64,000 bases of DNA from Buttiauxella izardii (GTDB taxonomy: Bacteria > Pseudomonadota > Gammaproteobacteria > Enterobacterales > Enterobacteriaceae), in the NCBI RefSeq assembly GCF_003601925.1, contig NZ_QZWH01000031.1, forward strand, positions 1 to 64,000, in the 5' to 3' direction. Positions 1 to 9,902 of this stretch are shown here, piece after piece. Numbering within the stretch: position 1 is the first letter of the stretch; each line of letters starts with the position of its first letter. Under the pieces are notes generated by a model. The model was not told where the DNA came from and did not search any database. It worked only from the letters and a program-made list of their open reading frames with translations. The translations under genes were made by a program, and so were the position numbers.

Positions 1-114
1 CCCTTACACGTTCACCGTTCATTGATTTCTGTGGAATCGAATAACGTATAGGTGAACGGAAAACCTCCGAACTCCATTAAAAACGAAATCCATAAACACC
101 GCCCAGCGCAAACA

Positions 115-537
115 TTAGCCCAGCGGCACCAACAAAACATCCACCTGACTCGACGCTACCACCGCCTTCGCGGAGCAAATTATCTTGCTAAAAAAGCTGT
201 GATTGTGGTTGCCACAGATCACCAAATCCACCGAACCCTTATTACAAATCGCCAGAATATGCTGACTTAATTCACCTGTCGCAATAACTGATTCGGTAAT
301 CGGGTAATGGGCCTTCGCAATAAGCTCATCAATAAAAAGTTGAGTCTCTTCGAGCATTAATTCCCGCAGATTCTCCATCATCGGTGCGGCAAATTGATTA
401 TAAAGTTCAGGATCTGACGCGAGCGTTATCAGAGTGATTTTCGCATTCGCTGGCTGGGCGATTGAAACGGCCTTTTCCACCAATTGCTGGCTTTCCGGAC
501 TGACGGCGACAGCAACCAATATATGTTGGTAACTCAT
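115..537 (-). CDS. uspC: Universal stress protein UspC
   Basis: A 140-residue UspA-fold cytoplasmic protein closely resembling E. coli UspC. It begins MSYQHILVAVAV and carries the C-terminal nucleotide-loop-like segment DLVICGNHNHSFFS followed by SSQVDVLLVPL. The open frame extends 23 codons further upstream. I chose the internal ATG because a strong AGGAGG lies 5 bases before it and because known UspC proteins start there. It is transcribed away from flhDC, as in E. coli. In the family, UspC is linked to stress survival and motility; that role is known from the family, not visible here. Confidence 0.93.
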   Translation of the reverse strand: MSYQHILVAVAVSPESQQLVEKAVSIAQPANAKITLITLASDPELYNQFAAPMMENLRELMLEETQLFIDELIAKAHYPITESVIATGELSQHILAICNKGSVDLVICGNHNHSFFSKIICSAKAVVASSQVDVLLVPLG

Positions 538-871
538 TACAACCTCCTGTTGCCTGATAACCAGACGGTTAACATTTTTCCTACAACAATCCTCAACATT
601 GCGCAAGGATAGTAACCGTAGAAAATGTGAGTCTGCTCATGAAAAAAGATTAATAACGCTAATGTAATCGAGTTGTGAAGAAATCGAGATGCCTGGAACG
701 CTCAAATTTCCATCAAACTTTAGTATTATTTTTTATCTCTAAAATCGCGTTCAGCGTTAACTGCGAAATTGTTCGTTTTGATCAGTAATTAGCAATAATA
801 CAAGGTGTTATATGCTGAAAACGTTTGCTGTATCAGATTATTCGTTGGTGTAACTAAAAATGCGATATAAA

Positions 872-887
872 TCACATAGCTATGTGA
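872..887. promoter_or_regulatory. Perfect 16-bp palindrome, possible operator
   Basis: The sequence TCACATAGCTATGTGA is a perfect palindrome in the flhDC upstream region. The half-sites are CRP-like but in everted order (TCACA then TGTGA), so it is not a standard CRP site. The binding protein, if any, is unknown. Confidence 0.4.
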
Positions 888-1041
888 GTCGCCAAAGACG
901 ATATTGAGCGCAAGTCATAAGATTGTTAGCCAGAAGAAAAGGTTTTACCAGATCAACGTAACGGATATTCCGAATTTGATTATAAAGCGCTCAAATGAAA
1001 AGTCTTACTGATGTTTGACGGGGATGTATAAAGTAAATATA

Positions 1042-1057
1042 TGTGATCTCCGTCACA
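1042..1057. promoter_or_regulatory. CRP-cAMP binding site of flhDC
   Basis: TGTGATCTCCGTCACA matches the CRP consensus TGTGA-N6-TCACA exactly. It lies about 285 bases upstream of flhD. E. coli flhDC is activated by CRP-cAMP from a similar distance, with a leader of roughly 200 bases, so catabolite control of motility is expected here. Confidence 0.85.
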
Positions 1058-1340
1058 TAAACTTCAAAATTCAACCGTGACCGCATTGTATGTCTAATGG
1101 GCTGCGAGTAGAGTTTGCCCGGAATTAGGAAAAATCTTAATTTCTTACATAAAATTTACTCTCGGATAAGAACGCACCAACAAGGAAGTCTCCACCACAT
1201 TTGTGTCGGTGGATTCAGTGCGTGTTATCAGTCAATTGATATTGGCTTTTTGCTTGTTTTAATTTTAACCGGAATTTCCGGCGACTCACGGGGTGCGGCA
1301 CAGCCGCATGTATAAAAGTTAGTTTTTCAGGATGAACCAA

Positions 1341-1691
1341 ATGCATACATCCGAGTTGTTAAAACATATCTACGATATTAATTTATCGTACTTACTGCTT
1401 GCTCAACGTCTTATTAGCAGTGATAAAGCCTCAGCAATGTTTCGTCTGGGTGTGACAGAAGACATGGCCAATTCCCTGAGCGAATTAACCTTGCCACAAA
1501 TGGTGAAATTAGCGGAAACCAATCAGTTGATTTGCCAGTTCCGCTTTAATGACGAACAAACAATAACTCGTTTAACACAAGACTCTCGTGTGGATGATTT
1601 ACAGCAAATTCATACTGGCATTTTGTTATCCACCCGCTTATTAAATGAGGTGTCCGCAACAGACGAGGCACCGCGTAAAAAAAGGGCGTAG
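1341..1691 (+). CDS. flhD: Flagellar transcriptional regulator FlhD
   Basis: FlhD is the non-DNA-contacting partner in the FlhD4C2 complex that activates class 2 flagellar promoters. The 116-residue product starts [19 protein letters not shown] and ends RKKRA, nearly identical to E. coli. The frame opens at an earlier ATG at 1332. The ATG at 1341 is preferred because CAGGA (1328-1332) sits 8 bases upstream and the resulting length equals that of E. coli FlhD. flhC follows 4 bases after the stop, so the two are co-transcribed. Control: CRP site upstream and a long leader. Confidence 0.96.
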   Translation: MHTSELLKHIYDINLSYLLLAQRLISSDKASAMFRLGVTEDMANSLSELTLPQMVKLAETNQLICQFRFNDEQTITRLTQDSRVDDLQQIHTGILLSTRLLNEVSATDEAPRKKRA

Positions 1692-1695
1692 CAAA

Positions 1696-2274
1696 ATGAG
1701 CGAGAAAAGTATTGTTCAGGAAGCCCGCGATATTCAACTGGCGATGGAATTAATCACGCTAGGTGCAAGATTGCAGATGCTTGAAAGCGAGACTCAATTA
1801 AGTCGTGGCAGACTGATCAAACTGTATAAAGAGCTCCGTGGTAGCCCGCCTCCGAAAGGAATGCTGCCATTTTCTACCGACTGGTTTATGACGTGGGAGC
1901 AAAATATTCATGCTTCCATGTTTTGCAACGCCTGGCAGTTCCTGTTGCGCACCGGTTTATGTACCGGTGTTGATGCGGTCATCAAGGCGTATCGTTTATA
2001 CCTTGAGCAGTGTCCCGCGCAAGAGGGCGGCCCGCTGCTGGCGCTGACTCGCGCCTGGACGCTGGTGCGTTTTGTCGAAAGTAACATGCTGCAATTAAGC
2101 CGCTGTAACTGCTGTAGCGGCAACTTTATTACCCACGCTCACCAGCCCGCAGGCAGCTTTGCTTGCAGTATGTGCCAGCCTCCATCAAGAGCGGTAAAAA
2201 GACGTAAACTTTCTACGAATACTGCCGATATTATTCCACAACTGCTGGATGAACAGGTCAAACAGGCCGTTTAA
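1696..2274 (+). CDS. flhC: Flagellar transcriptional regulator FlhC
   Basis: FlhC is the DNA-binding partner of FlhD in the flagellar master regulator. The 192-residue product has the zinc-binding cysteines of the family near its C-terminus (CNCCSG and CSMC, about residues 137-160). The frame runs 17 codons upstream into flhD. The start at [10 protein letters not shown] matches the E. coli protein and length. It lies 4 bases after the flhD stop and ends just before a strong terminator. Confidence 0.96.
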   Translation: MSEKSIVQEARDIQLAMELITLGARLQMLESETQLSRGRLIKLYKELRGSPPPKGMLPFSTDWFMTWEQNIHASMFCNAWQFLLRTGLCTGVDAVIKAYRLYLEQCPAQEGGPLLALTRAWTLVRFVESNMLQLSRCNCCSGNFITHAHQPAGSFACSMCQPPSRAVKRRKLSTNTADIIPQLLDEQVKQAV

Positions 2275-2298
2275 CAGTTCGGTGTGGTAAACACTCCA

Positions 2299-2330
2299 GC
2301 AGCGATAAGCCATTATCGCTGCTTTTTTTT
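2299..2330 (+). terminator. Rho-independent terminator of flhDC
   Basis: A 10-bp perfect stem (GCAGCGATAA / TTATCGCTGC, loop of 4) is followed by a run of eight T. Confidence 0.9.
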
Positions 2331-2401
2331 GCCCCGCATCCGACTGTTTGCTCCTCTGATTTGTGATTCCTCGTCACATTTAACAGCAGAAGGATGTACT
2401 C

Positions 2402-3298
2402 GTGCTGATTGTAATAGGTTATCTGGTCGTAATTGCGACAGTATTCGGCGGCTATATGATGACCGGGGGTCATCTTGGCGCACTCTATCAACCAGCTGAA
2501 TTTGTCATCATCGGCGGAGCGGGGATCGGGGCCTTTATCGTGGGCAATAACGGTAAGGCGATAAAGGCGACGGTAAAAGCGTTGCCATTACTGTTTCGCC
2601 GCTCGAAATATACCAAAAGCATGTATATGGATTTGATGGCGCTGCTTTATCGCTTGATGGCGAAGTCGCGTCAGCAAGGGATGTTTTCTCTTGAACGTGA
2701 TATCGAAAATCCCAAAGAAAGTGAAATCTTCGCCAGCTATCCGCGTATTTTAGCCGACACTCTGATGCTCGAATTTATTATTGATTACCTGCGCTTAATT
2801 ATCAGCGGGAATATGAACTCGTTCGAAATAGAAGCGCTGATGGATGAAGAAATTGAAACCCACGAAAGTGAGGCGGAAATACCGGCTAATAGCCTGGCCA
2901 TAATGGGGGATTCACTCCCGGCATTCGGTATTGTGGCGGCGGTAATGGGCGTAGTACATGCGTTGGCATCCGCTGACAGACCTGCTGCGGAACTCGGATC
3001 TTTAATTGCGCACGCCATGGTCGGCACATTCCTCGGTATTTTGCTGGCATACGGGTTTATTTCCCCATTAGCGACCGTTTTGCGCCAGAAAAGCGCTGAA
3101 ACCACCAAGATGATGCAGTGCGTAAAAGTCACTTTGCTCTCAAGTCTTAACGGTTACGCGCCGCCAATCGCCGTGGAATTTGGCCGTAAAACGCTGTATT
3201 CCAGCGAGCGCCCATCGTTCATCGAACTGGAAGAACATGTTCGTGCCGTGCGCTCGCCAAATGGGCAGCAGCAGCGTGCCACGGAAGAAGAAGTATGA
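2402..3298 (+). CDS. motA: Flagellar motor stator protein MotA
   Basis: MotA is an inner-membrane protein that forms the proton-conducting stator with MotB. The 298-residue product has four membrane segments. The large cytoplasmic loop follows segment 2, and the conserved proline-containing stretch [19 protein letters not shown] starts segment 3. The start is a GTG, as in E. coli motA, with AGAAGG 6-7 bases upstream. It overlaps motB by 4 bases (ATGA), so the two are translationally coupled. It heads the motAB-cheAW operon. I did not find a convincing sigma-28 promoter in the 130 bases upstream. Confidence 0.96.
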   Translation: MLIVIGYLVVIATVFGGYMMTGGHLGALYQPAEFVIIGGAGIGAFIVGNNGKAIKATVKALPLLFRRSKYTKSMYMDLMALLYRLMAKSRQQGMFSLERDIENPKESEIFASYPRILADTLMLEFIIDYLRLIISGNMNSFEIEALMDEEIETHESEAEIPANSLAIMGDSLPAFGIVAAVMGVVHALASADRPAAELGSLIAHAMVGTFLGILLAYGFISPLATVLRQKSAETTKMMQCVKVTLLSSLNGYAPPIAVEFGRKTLYSSERPSFIELEEHVRAVRSPNGQQQRATEEEV

Positions 3299-4224
3299 AG
3301 AACAATGCGCGCCCCATTATTGTCGTAAAACGCCGCAAACATAAGGGCCACGGCGGCGGCGCGCACGGTTCGTGGAAAATTGCCTATGCCGACTTTATGA
3401 CGGCGATGATGGCCTTTTTTCTGGTGATGTGGCTGATTTCCATCTCCAGCCCTAAAGAATTGGCGCAAATTGCCGACTACTTCCGTACGCCACTTTCCGC
3501 CGCGATTACCGGCGGGCAGCGTATTGCTGACAGCTCAAGCCCAATCCCAGGCGGCGGCGATGATGTCACTCAGCAACAAGGTGAAGTGAAACGGCAACCG
3601 AATATTGAAGATCTCAGAAAGAAAATGGAAACCAGCCGTCTTAAACGCCTGGGCGATAAGTTAGATCAGCTGATTGATGCTGACCCAAAGTTGCGTGCGC
3701 TGCGTCCGCATCTGCAAATCGACCTGGTGCAGGAAGGGCTACGGATACAAATTATCGACAGCCAGAACCGCCCAATGTTTAAAAACGGCAGCGCGGAAGT
3801 GGAGCCTTACATGCGCGATATTCTGCGCAGCATCGCGCCGTTACTGAATGATTTTCCGAACAAAATTAGTTTATCTGGCCACACGGATGATTTGCCGTAT
3901 GCCATGGGCGAGCGCGGATACAGCAACTGGGAACTTTCTGCTGACCGGGCGAATGCCTCGCGGCGCGAACTGATGTCGGGCGGGCTTATTGACGGCAAAG
4001 TGCTGCGCGTAGTGGGCATGTCATCAACCATGCGCCTGACCAACCGCGGGCCAGGCGACGCCATTAACCGTCGCATTAGTTTGCTGGTACTGAACAAACA
4101 AGCTGAAGAGGCCATCGTGCACGAAAACGCAGAAAGCGATAACCGGCCACTCAGCATTCTCCAACAACCTGTGGCCGTGGAACCGGCGCAGAACACATTA
4201 CCGCCACAATCCGGTACGAGGTGA
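3295..4224 (+). CDS. motB: Flagellar motor stator protein MotB
   Basis: MotB anchors the stator to peptidoglycan. The 309-residue product has a basic N-terminus and one membrane segment (about residues 28-50) with the proton-accepting Asp at residue 33 ([12 protein letters not shown]; Asp32 in E. coli). A periplasmic OmpA-like peptidoglycan-binding domain follows (SGHTDDLPY and NRRISLLVL). It overlaps motA by 4 bases, and cheA starts 4 bases after its stop. Confidence 0.96.
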   Translation: MKNNARPIIVVKRRKHKGHGGGAHGSWKIAYADFMTAMMAFFLVMWLISISSPKELAQIADYFRTPLSAAITGGQRIADSSSPIPGGGDDVTQQQGEVKRQPNIEDLRKKMETSRLKRLGDKLDQLIDADPKLRALRPHLQIDLVQEGLRIQIIDSQNRPMFKNGSAEVEPYMRDILRSIAPLLNDFPNKISLSGHTDDLPYAMGERGYSNWELSADRANASRRELMSGGLIDGKVLRVVGMSSTMRLTNRGPGDAINRRISLLVLNKQAEEAIVHENAESDNRPLSILQQPVAVEPAQNTLPPQSGTR

Positions 4225-4228
4225 TAGC

Positions 4229-6223
4229 GTGAGTATGGATATCAGCGATTTTTACCAGACATTTTTTGACGAGGCCGACGAGTTGCTGGCCGATATGGAA
4301 CAGCACCTGCTGAATCTGCTGCCCGAAGCGCCGGACTCAGAACTGCTGAACGCCATTTTTCGCGCGGCGCATTCCATTAAAGGCGGCGCGGGAACATTTG
4401 GCTTCTCCGTTTTGCAGGAAACCACGCATTTAATGGAAAACCTGCTCGACGACGCGCGGCGCGGTGAGATGCAACTCAGCACCGATATCATCAACCTGTT
4501 TTTGGAAACCAAAGATATTATGCAGGAACAGTTGGACGCCTATAAAAACTCACAGGAACCGGATGCTGAGAGTTTCGATTATATCTGCAAAGCGTTACGC
4601 CAGCTGGCTCTGGAAGCCAAAGGTGAAACGCTCGCACCGCCTGCAAAACTGACGGTCGTAGAAAAAGAGACGGTCGAAAAGCCGCCTGCCAGCGACGGGA
4701 AATTGCGCATTACCATTACCGGGTTGAAAGCCAGCGAACTCGATTTGCTGCTCGAAGAACTGGGTAATCTTGGCTCGTTGAGCGAGGTGGAAAAGGGGGC
4801 GAACTCTGTCACCGCCACCATGGAAACCACCGTCAGTGCGGACGATATCAGCGCGGTGTTGTGCTTTGTTATCGAGCCGGAGCAAATTGAATTTCTGCCG
4901 TTGCCTACGGCGGCGACCGTTGAAGTAATCGACGCAGTTGAAGAGCCGGTGGCACTCGCCGTCAATGCGCCACAACCGGTTGCAATACCCGCAGCCCCTC
5001 GCGTAGAACGCGAAGCTAAAGCAACCCGCGTCAACGAATCGAGCAGTATTCGTGTCGCGGTTGAAAAGGTCGATCAGCTCATCAACCTGGTAGGCGAACT
5101 GGTGATTACCCAGTCGATGTTGGCGCAACGATCCAACGAACTCGACCCGGTTGAACACGGCGAATTGATTACCAGCATGGGGCAGTTACAACGTAACGCC
5201 CGCGATTTGCAAGAGTCGGTGATGTCTATCCGTATGATGCCCATGGAATATGTCTTCAGCCGCTTCCCGCGTCTGGTGCGTGATTTGGCGAGCAAATTGG
5301 ATAAACAAGTCGAGCTGACGTTGCAAGGCAGCTCCACCGAACTGGATAAAAGTTTAATCGAACGCATTATCGACCCATTAACGCACCTGGTGCGTAACAG
5401 CCTCGATCACGGTATCGAAACGCCTGAAAAACGCGTTGCAGCCGGGAAATCTGCGGTCGGTAATTTGATTCTTTCTGCTGAACACCAGGGCGGGAACATC
5501 TGCATTGAAGTTTCCGACGATGGCGCAGGTCTGAACCGCGAACGCATCCTTGCCAAAGCGCTATCGCAAGGTATGCCGGTGCATGAAAACATGTCTGATG
5601 ACGAAGTGGGCATGTTGATTTTTGCCCCTGGATTCTCCACGGCGGAGCAGGTGACAGACGTTTCCGGGCGCGGCGTCGGCATGGACGTGGTGAAACGTAA
5701 CATCCAGGAAATGGGTGGCCACGTTGAAATCAAATCTCAGGCCAACATCGGCACCACGATTCGCATCATGCTGCCGCTGACGCTGGCGATCCTTGACGGT
5801 ATGTCGGTCAAAGTGTGCGACGAAGTGTTCATTCTGCCGCTCAACGCGGTGATGGAATCGTTGCAGCCAAAAGAAGATGACTTGCATCCACTGGCGGGTG
5901 GCGAGCGCGTGCTGGAAGTGCGCGGTGAATATTTGCCGCTGGTTGAACTGTGGAAAGTGTTCGATGTAAACGGTGCAAAAACCGAAGCTACGCAAGGCAT
6001 TGTGGTGATTTTGCAAAGTGCCGGACGCCGTTACGCGCTGCTCGTCGATCAATTAATCGGTCAGCATCAAGTGGTGGTGAAAAACCTCGAAAGCAACTAT
6101 CGCAAAGTGCCGGGCATTTCTGCCGCCACCATTCTTGGGGATGGCAGCGTGGCGCTGATTGTGGATGTTTCCGCGCTGCAAGGTTTGAATCGTGAACAAC
6201 GTATGGCAGGCCACGCCGCCTGA
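4229..6223 (+). CDS. cheA: Chemotaxis histidine kinase CheA
   Basis: CheA is the receptor-coupled histidine kinase that phosphorylates CheY and CheB. Of its 664 residues, the P1 domain carries phospho-acceptor His48 ([11 protein letters not shown]). A CheY/CheB-binding P2 domain lies about 155-230, then dimerisation P3. The ATPase P4 follows with N, G1 and G2 boxes ([27 protein letters not shown]), then the CheW-like P5. The start is GTG, as in E. coli. Met98 (ATG at 4520) is the position used in E. coli to start the short form CheA-S, so that internal start is preserved. Confidence 0.97.
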   Translation: MSMDISDFYQTFFDEADELLADMEQHLLNLLPEAPDSELLNAIFRAAHSIKGGAGTFGFSVLQETTHLMENLLDDARRGEMQLSTDIINLFLETKDIMQEQLDAYKNSQEPDAESFDYICKALRQLALEAKGETLAPPAKLTVVEKETVEKPPASDGKLRITITGLKASELDLLLEELGNLGSLSEVEKGANSVTATMETTVSADDISAVLCFVIEPEQIEFLPLPTAATVEVIDAVEEPVALAVNAPQPVAIPAAPRVEREAKATRVNESSSIRVAVEKVDQLINLVGELVITQSMLAQRSNELDPVEHGELITSMGQLQRNARDLQESVMSIRMMPMEYVFSRFPRLVRDLASKLDKQVELTLQGSSTELDKSLIERIIDPLTHLVRNSLDHGIETPEKRVAAGKSAVGNLILSAEHQGGNICIEVSDDGAGLNRERILAKALSQGMPVHENMSDDEVGMLIFAPGFSTAEQVTDVSGRGVGMDVVKRNIQEMGGHVEIKSQANIGTTIRIMLPLTLAILDGMSVKVCDEVFILPLNAVMESLQPKEDDLHPLAGGERVLEVRGEYLPLVELWKVFDVNGAKTEATQGIVVILQSAGRRYALLVDQLIGQHQVVVKNLESNYRKVPGISAATILGDGSVALIVDVSALQGLNREQRMAGHAA

Positions 6224-6249
6224 TCCCAGGTTTGAGGAAGGATAAGAAA

Positions 6250-6750
6250 ATGACTGGATTGACCAATGTGACAAAACTGACCGGGGAAACGGTAGGGCAA
6301 GAATTCCTCGTTTTCACCCTCGGTGACGAAGAGTACGGCATCGACATTTTGAAAGTGCAGGAAATCCGTGGCTACGACCAGGTAACGCGCATCGCCAACA
6401 CGCCTGCGTTTATCAAAGGCGTGACCAACCTGCGCGGCGTGATTGTCCCGATTCTCGACCTGCGTATTAAGTTCGACCAGGACGGTGTGGAATATAACGA
6501 AAACACGGTCGTGATTGTGCTCAATTTAGGGCAACGCGTAGTAGGAATTGTGGTGGACGGTGTCTCTGACGTGCTCTCTCTGACCGCCGAACAAATCCGC
6601 CCGGCTCCAGAGTTTGCGGTGACGCTTTCAACAGAATACCTCACCGGCCTTGGCGCACTGGGCGAGCGAATGCTGATTCTGGTGAACATCGAAAAGCTGT
6701 TGAACAGCGAAGAGATGGCGCTGGTGGATAGTGCGGCGCGCGTGGCGTAA
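6250..6750 (+). CDS. cheW: Chemotaxis coupling protein CheW
   Basis: CheW links chemoreceptors to CheA in the polar signalling array. The 166-residue product is very close to E. coli CheW ([18 protein letters not shown]). The frame opens 6 codons earlier, but [10 protein letters not shown] is the family start and has a good GAGGAAGGA upstream. It is the last gene of the motAB-cheAW operon; a terminator follows. In E. coli tar comes next, whereas here an 8.4-kb accessory block intervenes. Confidence 0.96.
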   Translation: MTGLTNVTKLTGETVGQEFLVFTLGDEEYGIDILKVQEIRGYDQVTRIANTPAFIKGVTNLRGVIVPILDLRIKFDQDGVEYNENTVVIVLNLGQRVVGIVVDGVSDVLSLTAEQIRPAPEFAVTLSTEYLTGLGALGERMLILVNIEKLLNSEEMALVDSAARVA

Positions 6751-6767
6751 TCGCTTAAACACGCAAT

Positions 6768-6800
6768 AAAAAGGCCTGAGCGCAATCTCAGGCCTTTTTT
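6768..6800 (+). terminator. Rho-independent terminator after cheW
   Basis: An 11-bp stem (AAAGGCCTGAG / CTCAGGCCTTT, loop CGCAAT) is followed by a T run. It closes the motAB-cheAW operon. Confidence 0.92.
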
Positions 6801-6857
6801 GTTTTTATTAAAAACTGGTTGAAAAAGAATCACCCTGTTATCGCAAACTAGAGTACT

Positions 6858-6887
6858 CTATCTCAATAATTGTATAAATTGAGATAG
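6858..6887. promoter_or_regulatory. 10-bp inverted repeat at the fic start, likely operator
   Basis: CTATCTCAAT, a 10-base spacer, then ATTGAGATAG form a perfect inverted repeat ending 5 bases before the fic ATG. The spacer contains TATAAA, which could be a -10 element. A protein bound here would block transcription of fic. The winged-helix-like C-terminus of the Fic protein makes autoregulation plausible, but that is inference. Confidence 0.6.
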
Positions 6888-6891
6888 TTTG

Positions 6892-8184
6892 ATGAAGCAA
6901 CCCCCGGCGTTAATCCCATTCTCCTCGTTGAGCGGGGAGCAGATAGAATCCCACCAGCGGTATAACCGAATGCTGGATGACAAAGGTCGCTATCTTCCTT
7001 TTGAAGAATTTCGCCATCGCCTAAAACGCGGGGATGACCTCCAGCTGGCCTGGACGCTAACACGTCGTGCACGTGATGCAGCTATTCAACGTATTGATTA
7101 CTTTAACGAAGCCGGTGAACAGGCGGGGTTTAATTTCACGCCTTCCATCGTCGAGGTTTGCGCGCTGGTGGATATTTTTGCCAGCCAGGCAGCGATGCAG
7201 AAACAGGCCGCGTCTCTACGGGGAGCAGGGGCTGAACTATCGGCGCTGGTACTTGAAGAGCCGATTACCAGCTCGCAACTTGAAGGGGCGAACACCACAA
7301 CGCTTGTCGCACGTAACCTGTTAGAAAGTGGGCGCAATGCGCGCAACGAAGACGAGCAAATGATCGTCGGTAACGCCCGGTTGATGGCTGAAATCCCGAA
7401 CCATCTCAGCGAACCTTTGACCCTCGATCTTATTCGGCATTTTCATGCGGTTGGCATGAGCGGTATTGATGACGATAAATATGCCCCAGGGACATTCCGG
7501 CAAACCGATGATGTTGTGATTGCCGATTATGACGGAAATATTATTCATCAGCCGCCCCCGGCAAACCGGATCCTGGAGCGTCTTCAGGCAGTTTGCGACG
7601 TGGTTAATAACACCCGTGGTCGGTATATTCACCCGCTGATACGCGCCTGTATTCTTCACTTAATGATTGCTCACGAACACCCATTTCGTGACGGCAACGG
7701 CCGCACAAGCCGTGCGCTTTTTTACTGGTTCATGCTCAAAAATGGCTACGAGGCATTCAGGTACATTTCCATCAGCGCGTTTCTGCATGCCGCTCCGGTG
7801 AAATACGCCCACAGCTATCAATACACGGAAGGTGACGGCATGGATCTGACCTATTTTCTGGATTACCAGGCAAGCCTGCTGGTTCGCGCAGTGCACGAAT
7901 ACCTGGCGCATATCGACGAACTGATAAGCCGCAGGTCAGCGATAGACCGCGTGTTGTTTGAGTCTGGGGCATTAGGGCGGCTGACCTCACGCCAGGTCAC
8001 CGTGCTAAATATTATGACCGCAACGCCTGGAAAGCTGTTTGCTGCCGCTGAGATCGCAGGTTCGTTAGGGATTTCGGACAATACCGCGCGAGCGTCAATC
8101 CGGGCGCTGGTGAAAGAAGGGGTTGCGGAGCAAGTGCGGGTTAACGATCAGCAAACACTATATCGGGCAAAATTCGAAAGTTGA
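6892..8184 (+). CDS. Fic domain protein, class II (self-inhibited), with C-terminal helix-turn-helix
   Basis: Predicted Fic-family AMP transferase of 430 residues. The catalytic motif HPFRDGNGR lies at 263-271. An N-terminal inhibitory helix has the [S/T]xxxE[G/N] signature (SSQLEG, 127-132), which places it in class II, where the inhibitory Glu is in the same chain upstream of the Fic core. The C-terminal region (about 360-430) looks like a winged helix (SDNTARASIRALVKEG). No separate antitoxin gene is adjacent. A TTG codon directly precedes the chosen ATG; no strong Shine-Dalgarno is visible. The target protein is unknown. It sits at the edge of the accessory insertion after cheW. Confidence 0.85.
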   Translation: MKQPPALIPFSSLSGEQIESHQRYNRMLDDKGRYLPFEEFRHRLKRGDDLQLAWTLTRRARDAAIQRIDYFNEAGEQAGFNFTPSIVEVCALVDIFASQAAMQKQAASLRGAGAELSALVLEEPITSSQLEGANTTTLVARNLLESGRNARNEDEQMIVGNARLMAEIPNHLSEPLTLDLIRHFHAVGMSGIDDDKYAPGTFRQTDDVVIADYDGNIIHQPPPANRILERLQAVCDVVNNTRGRYIHPLIRACILHLMIAHEHPFRDGNGRTSRALFYWFMLKNGYEAFRYISISAFLHAAPVKYAHSYQYTEGDGMDLTYFLDYQASLLVRAVHEYLAHIDELISRRSAIDRVLFESGALGRLTSRQVTVLNIMTATPGKLFAAAEIAGSLGISDNTARASIRALVKEGVAEQVRVNDQQTLYRAKFES

Positions 8185-8192
8185 TGGCAAAA

Positions 8193-8217
8193 ATAAAGGG
8201 GCTTATCGCCCCTTTAT
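8193..8217. terminator. Bidirectional hairpin between fic and the symporter gene
   Basis: ATAAAGGGGC / GCCCCTTTAT form a 10-bp stem between two convergent genes, flanked by A and T tracts, so it could terminate both. Confidence 0.75.
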
Positions 8218-8233
8218 CGTTATCTCGTCGGGC

Positions 8234-9496
8234 TTACGCCTCGATCTCTTCCCCAACTTCAATCGACTCTTCCATCTCACCTTCATTCTTCGACAGCATC
8301 GCCGTCGCGACACCGTTGCCCAGCACATTAATTGCTGAACGGCCCATGTCGAGGAAATGGTCGATACCCATCAGCAGCAAAATGCCCGCCACCGGAATAT
8401 TGAAGCTTGGAATGGTCGCCGCCAGCACTACCAGCGCTGAACGTGGCACGCCTGCAATCCCTTTAGAGGCCAGCATTAACGTCAGCATCAACACCACAAT
8501 TTCAGAGAAATTCAGGTGGATATTATACGCCTGGGCGATAAACATGGAGGCGAACGAGCAGTACACCATTGAGCCGACCAGGTTGAACGAATAACCAATT
8601 GGCAGCACGAATGACGCGATGTTGCGCGAGCAACCAAAACGGGTCAGCTGATCGAGCGTTTTAGGATAAGCCGCTTCGGATGAACTGGTGGTGAACGCAA
8701 CCAGAACCGGGTCTTTTAACATCGCAATCAGGCGGAACACATCACGCTTGAGCACCATATAACCGACGCCAATCAGCACCATGCAGGTCAGGATGATAGC
8801 CAGATAGTAGCCCCCGATAAATGAGGCATAGTTAAGCAAAATCCCCAGACCTTCGGTCGCTACAACAGACGAAATAGCGGCGAAAATCGCCAGCGGTGCC
8901 ACGTACATCACGTAGCCCGTCACTTTCAGCATGATGTGGGAAACCACGTCTAATGCGGCGACTAACGGCGTATTAAATTTCTCACCAAGAGACGCGCCCG
9001 CAATACCGAAGAACAGTGAGAACACCACGATTTGCAGGATTTCGTTATTCGACATCGCGCCCGCAATACTGGTTGGGATGGTATGCGAGATAAACGCTTT
9101 CAGGTTCATGCCGCTCACCGCAAGGCCGGTCTGAACGTCGCCCGCAGGGATTTGCAGATTCATCCCCGCACCTGGCTGCTGAAGGGTGACGATAAACAAA
9201 CCCACCAGAATCGACAGAATGGAAGAGGAAACAAACCACACCATCGCTTTGCCACCGACGCGGCCAATGGTCGAGGTTTCGCCCATCTTCATGATGCCCA
9301 CCGTCAGGGTGCTGAACACCAACGGTGCAATCACCATTTTGATCAGACGTAAAAAGATGTCGGTAAACAGCGTGATGTTTTCGGCATAACTCTTAATGTT
9401 GTCAGCAGCGGCATATTCGTGGATCGCGGCACCGGAGAGGATCCCGGCAAACATGAATAGAAGAATAAATAGCGTGAGTTTGTTTGAACTAGACAA
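8234..9496 (-). CDS. Dicarboxylate/amino acid:cation symporter (DAACS family)
   Basis: Inner-membrane secondary transporter of 420 residues related to GltP and DctA. The serine-rich re-entrant loop is TTSSSEAAYP (about 269-278). The C-terminal substrate-binding residues are conserved: Asp383, Arg386 and Asn390 in FLDMGRSAIN. In the family's NMDGT cation-binding motif the Asp is replaced by Val307 (NLVGS), which is unusual and may change ion coupling. The substrate cannot be assigned beyond a small dicarboxylate or acidic amino acid. A CRP-like site lies about 170 bases upstream. It is convergent with fic and divergent from the pilus operon. Confidence 0.85.
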   Translation of the reverse strand: MSSSNKLTLFILLFMFAGILSGAAIHEYAAADNIKSYAENITLFTDIFLRLIKMVIAPLVFSTLTVGIMKMGETSTIGRVGGKAMVWFVSSSILSILVGLFIVTLQQPGAGMNLQIPAGDVQTGLAVSGMNLKAFISHTIPTSIAGAMSNNEILQIVVFSLFFGIAGASLGEKFNTPLVAALDVVSHIMLKVTGYVMYVAPLAIFAAISSVVATEGLGILLNYASFIGGYYLAIILTCMVLIGVGYMVLKRDVFRLIAMLKDPVLVAFTTSSSEAAYPKTLDQLTRFGCSRNIASFVLPIGYSFNLVGSMVYCSFASMFIAQAYNIHLNFSEIVVLMLTLMLASKGIAGVPRSALVVLAATIPSFNIPVAGILLLMGIDHFLDMGRSAINVLGNGVATAMLSKNEGEMEESIEVGEEIEA

Positions 9497-9902
9497 TTAC
9501 GTAATAACCCCGTCGATTAGTAACAATTAATTAACTTATTGAGCCATATATAATTTTTATGGTTGCCCAATTTATATTCGGCCCATAAATTGAAGCAAAG
9601 CGGGAAAGGATTCAACTATTTTTTACTTTTTGTCTTATTTGTTAATGCAGAAACCCTTATGTAACAGTGTGATAACAATCACGAAAATAATATTAATATT
9701 TCCGGTTATTTGTCATGCAAATGCCGAGGTTTAAGCATTAACCCATTGAATAAAGCCAATAAAATTTTGCAATACGACATCGGAGTGATTTGCCGTTCAG
9801 TTTCTGGTCATTTCTAAATACCTAAACTAAATTTCAATAAGTTAGCGAATGCAGCGCCCTGGCGATCATTGGGGATGGGATGTGCAAAACGAGGGCTAAA
9901 CA
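9497..9902. other. Divergent promoter region, symporter and pilus operon
   Basis: About 400 AT-rich bases without a gene. It must contain the minus-strand promoter of the symporter and the plus-strand promoter of the pilus operon. The only site I can name is the CRP-like sequence at 9668-9683. A GAGGG at 9891-9895 serves the pilin start. Confidence 0.6.
9668..9683. promoter_or_regulatory. CRP-cAMP binding site
   Basis: TGTGATAACAATCACG matches TGTGA-N6-TCACA with one mismatch at the last base. It could serve the symporter, the pilus operon, or both. Catabolite control of C4-dicarboxylate carriers is common in enterics. Confidence 0.7.

Larger units (their letters stand above)
538..1340. other. 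uspC-flhD intergenic control region
   Basis: About 800 bases without a credible gene. The region is AT-rich and, by analogy with E. coli, should contain the uspC promoter (minus strand) and the flhDC promoter with a long untranslated leader. I can see a perfect 16-base palindrome at 872-887 and a consensus CRP site at 1042-1057. The small open frame at 1115-1315 has no plausible ribosome binding site or recognisable product and was not called. Confidence 0.7.

Noticed and set aside
9-58. Short inverted repeat CGTTCACC / GGTGAACG at the left edge
   Set aside because: Only 8 bp with a 34-base gap and no T run; function cannot be supported and the left neighbour is outside the window.
1115-1315. 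66-codon plus-strand frame in the flhD leader
   Set aside because: No ribosome binding site, no recognisable product, and it lies in the known long control region of flhDC.
2288-2308. Possible sigma-28 promoter before motA (TAAA ... GCGATAA)
   Set aside because: The spacing between the two parts is about 6 bases too short and the second half is the flhC terminator stem.
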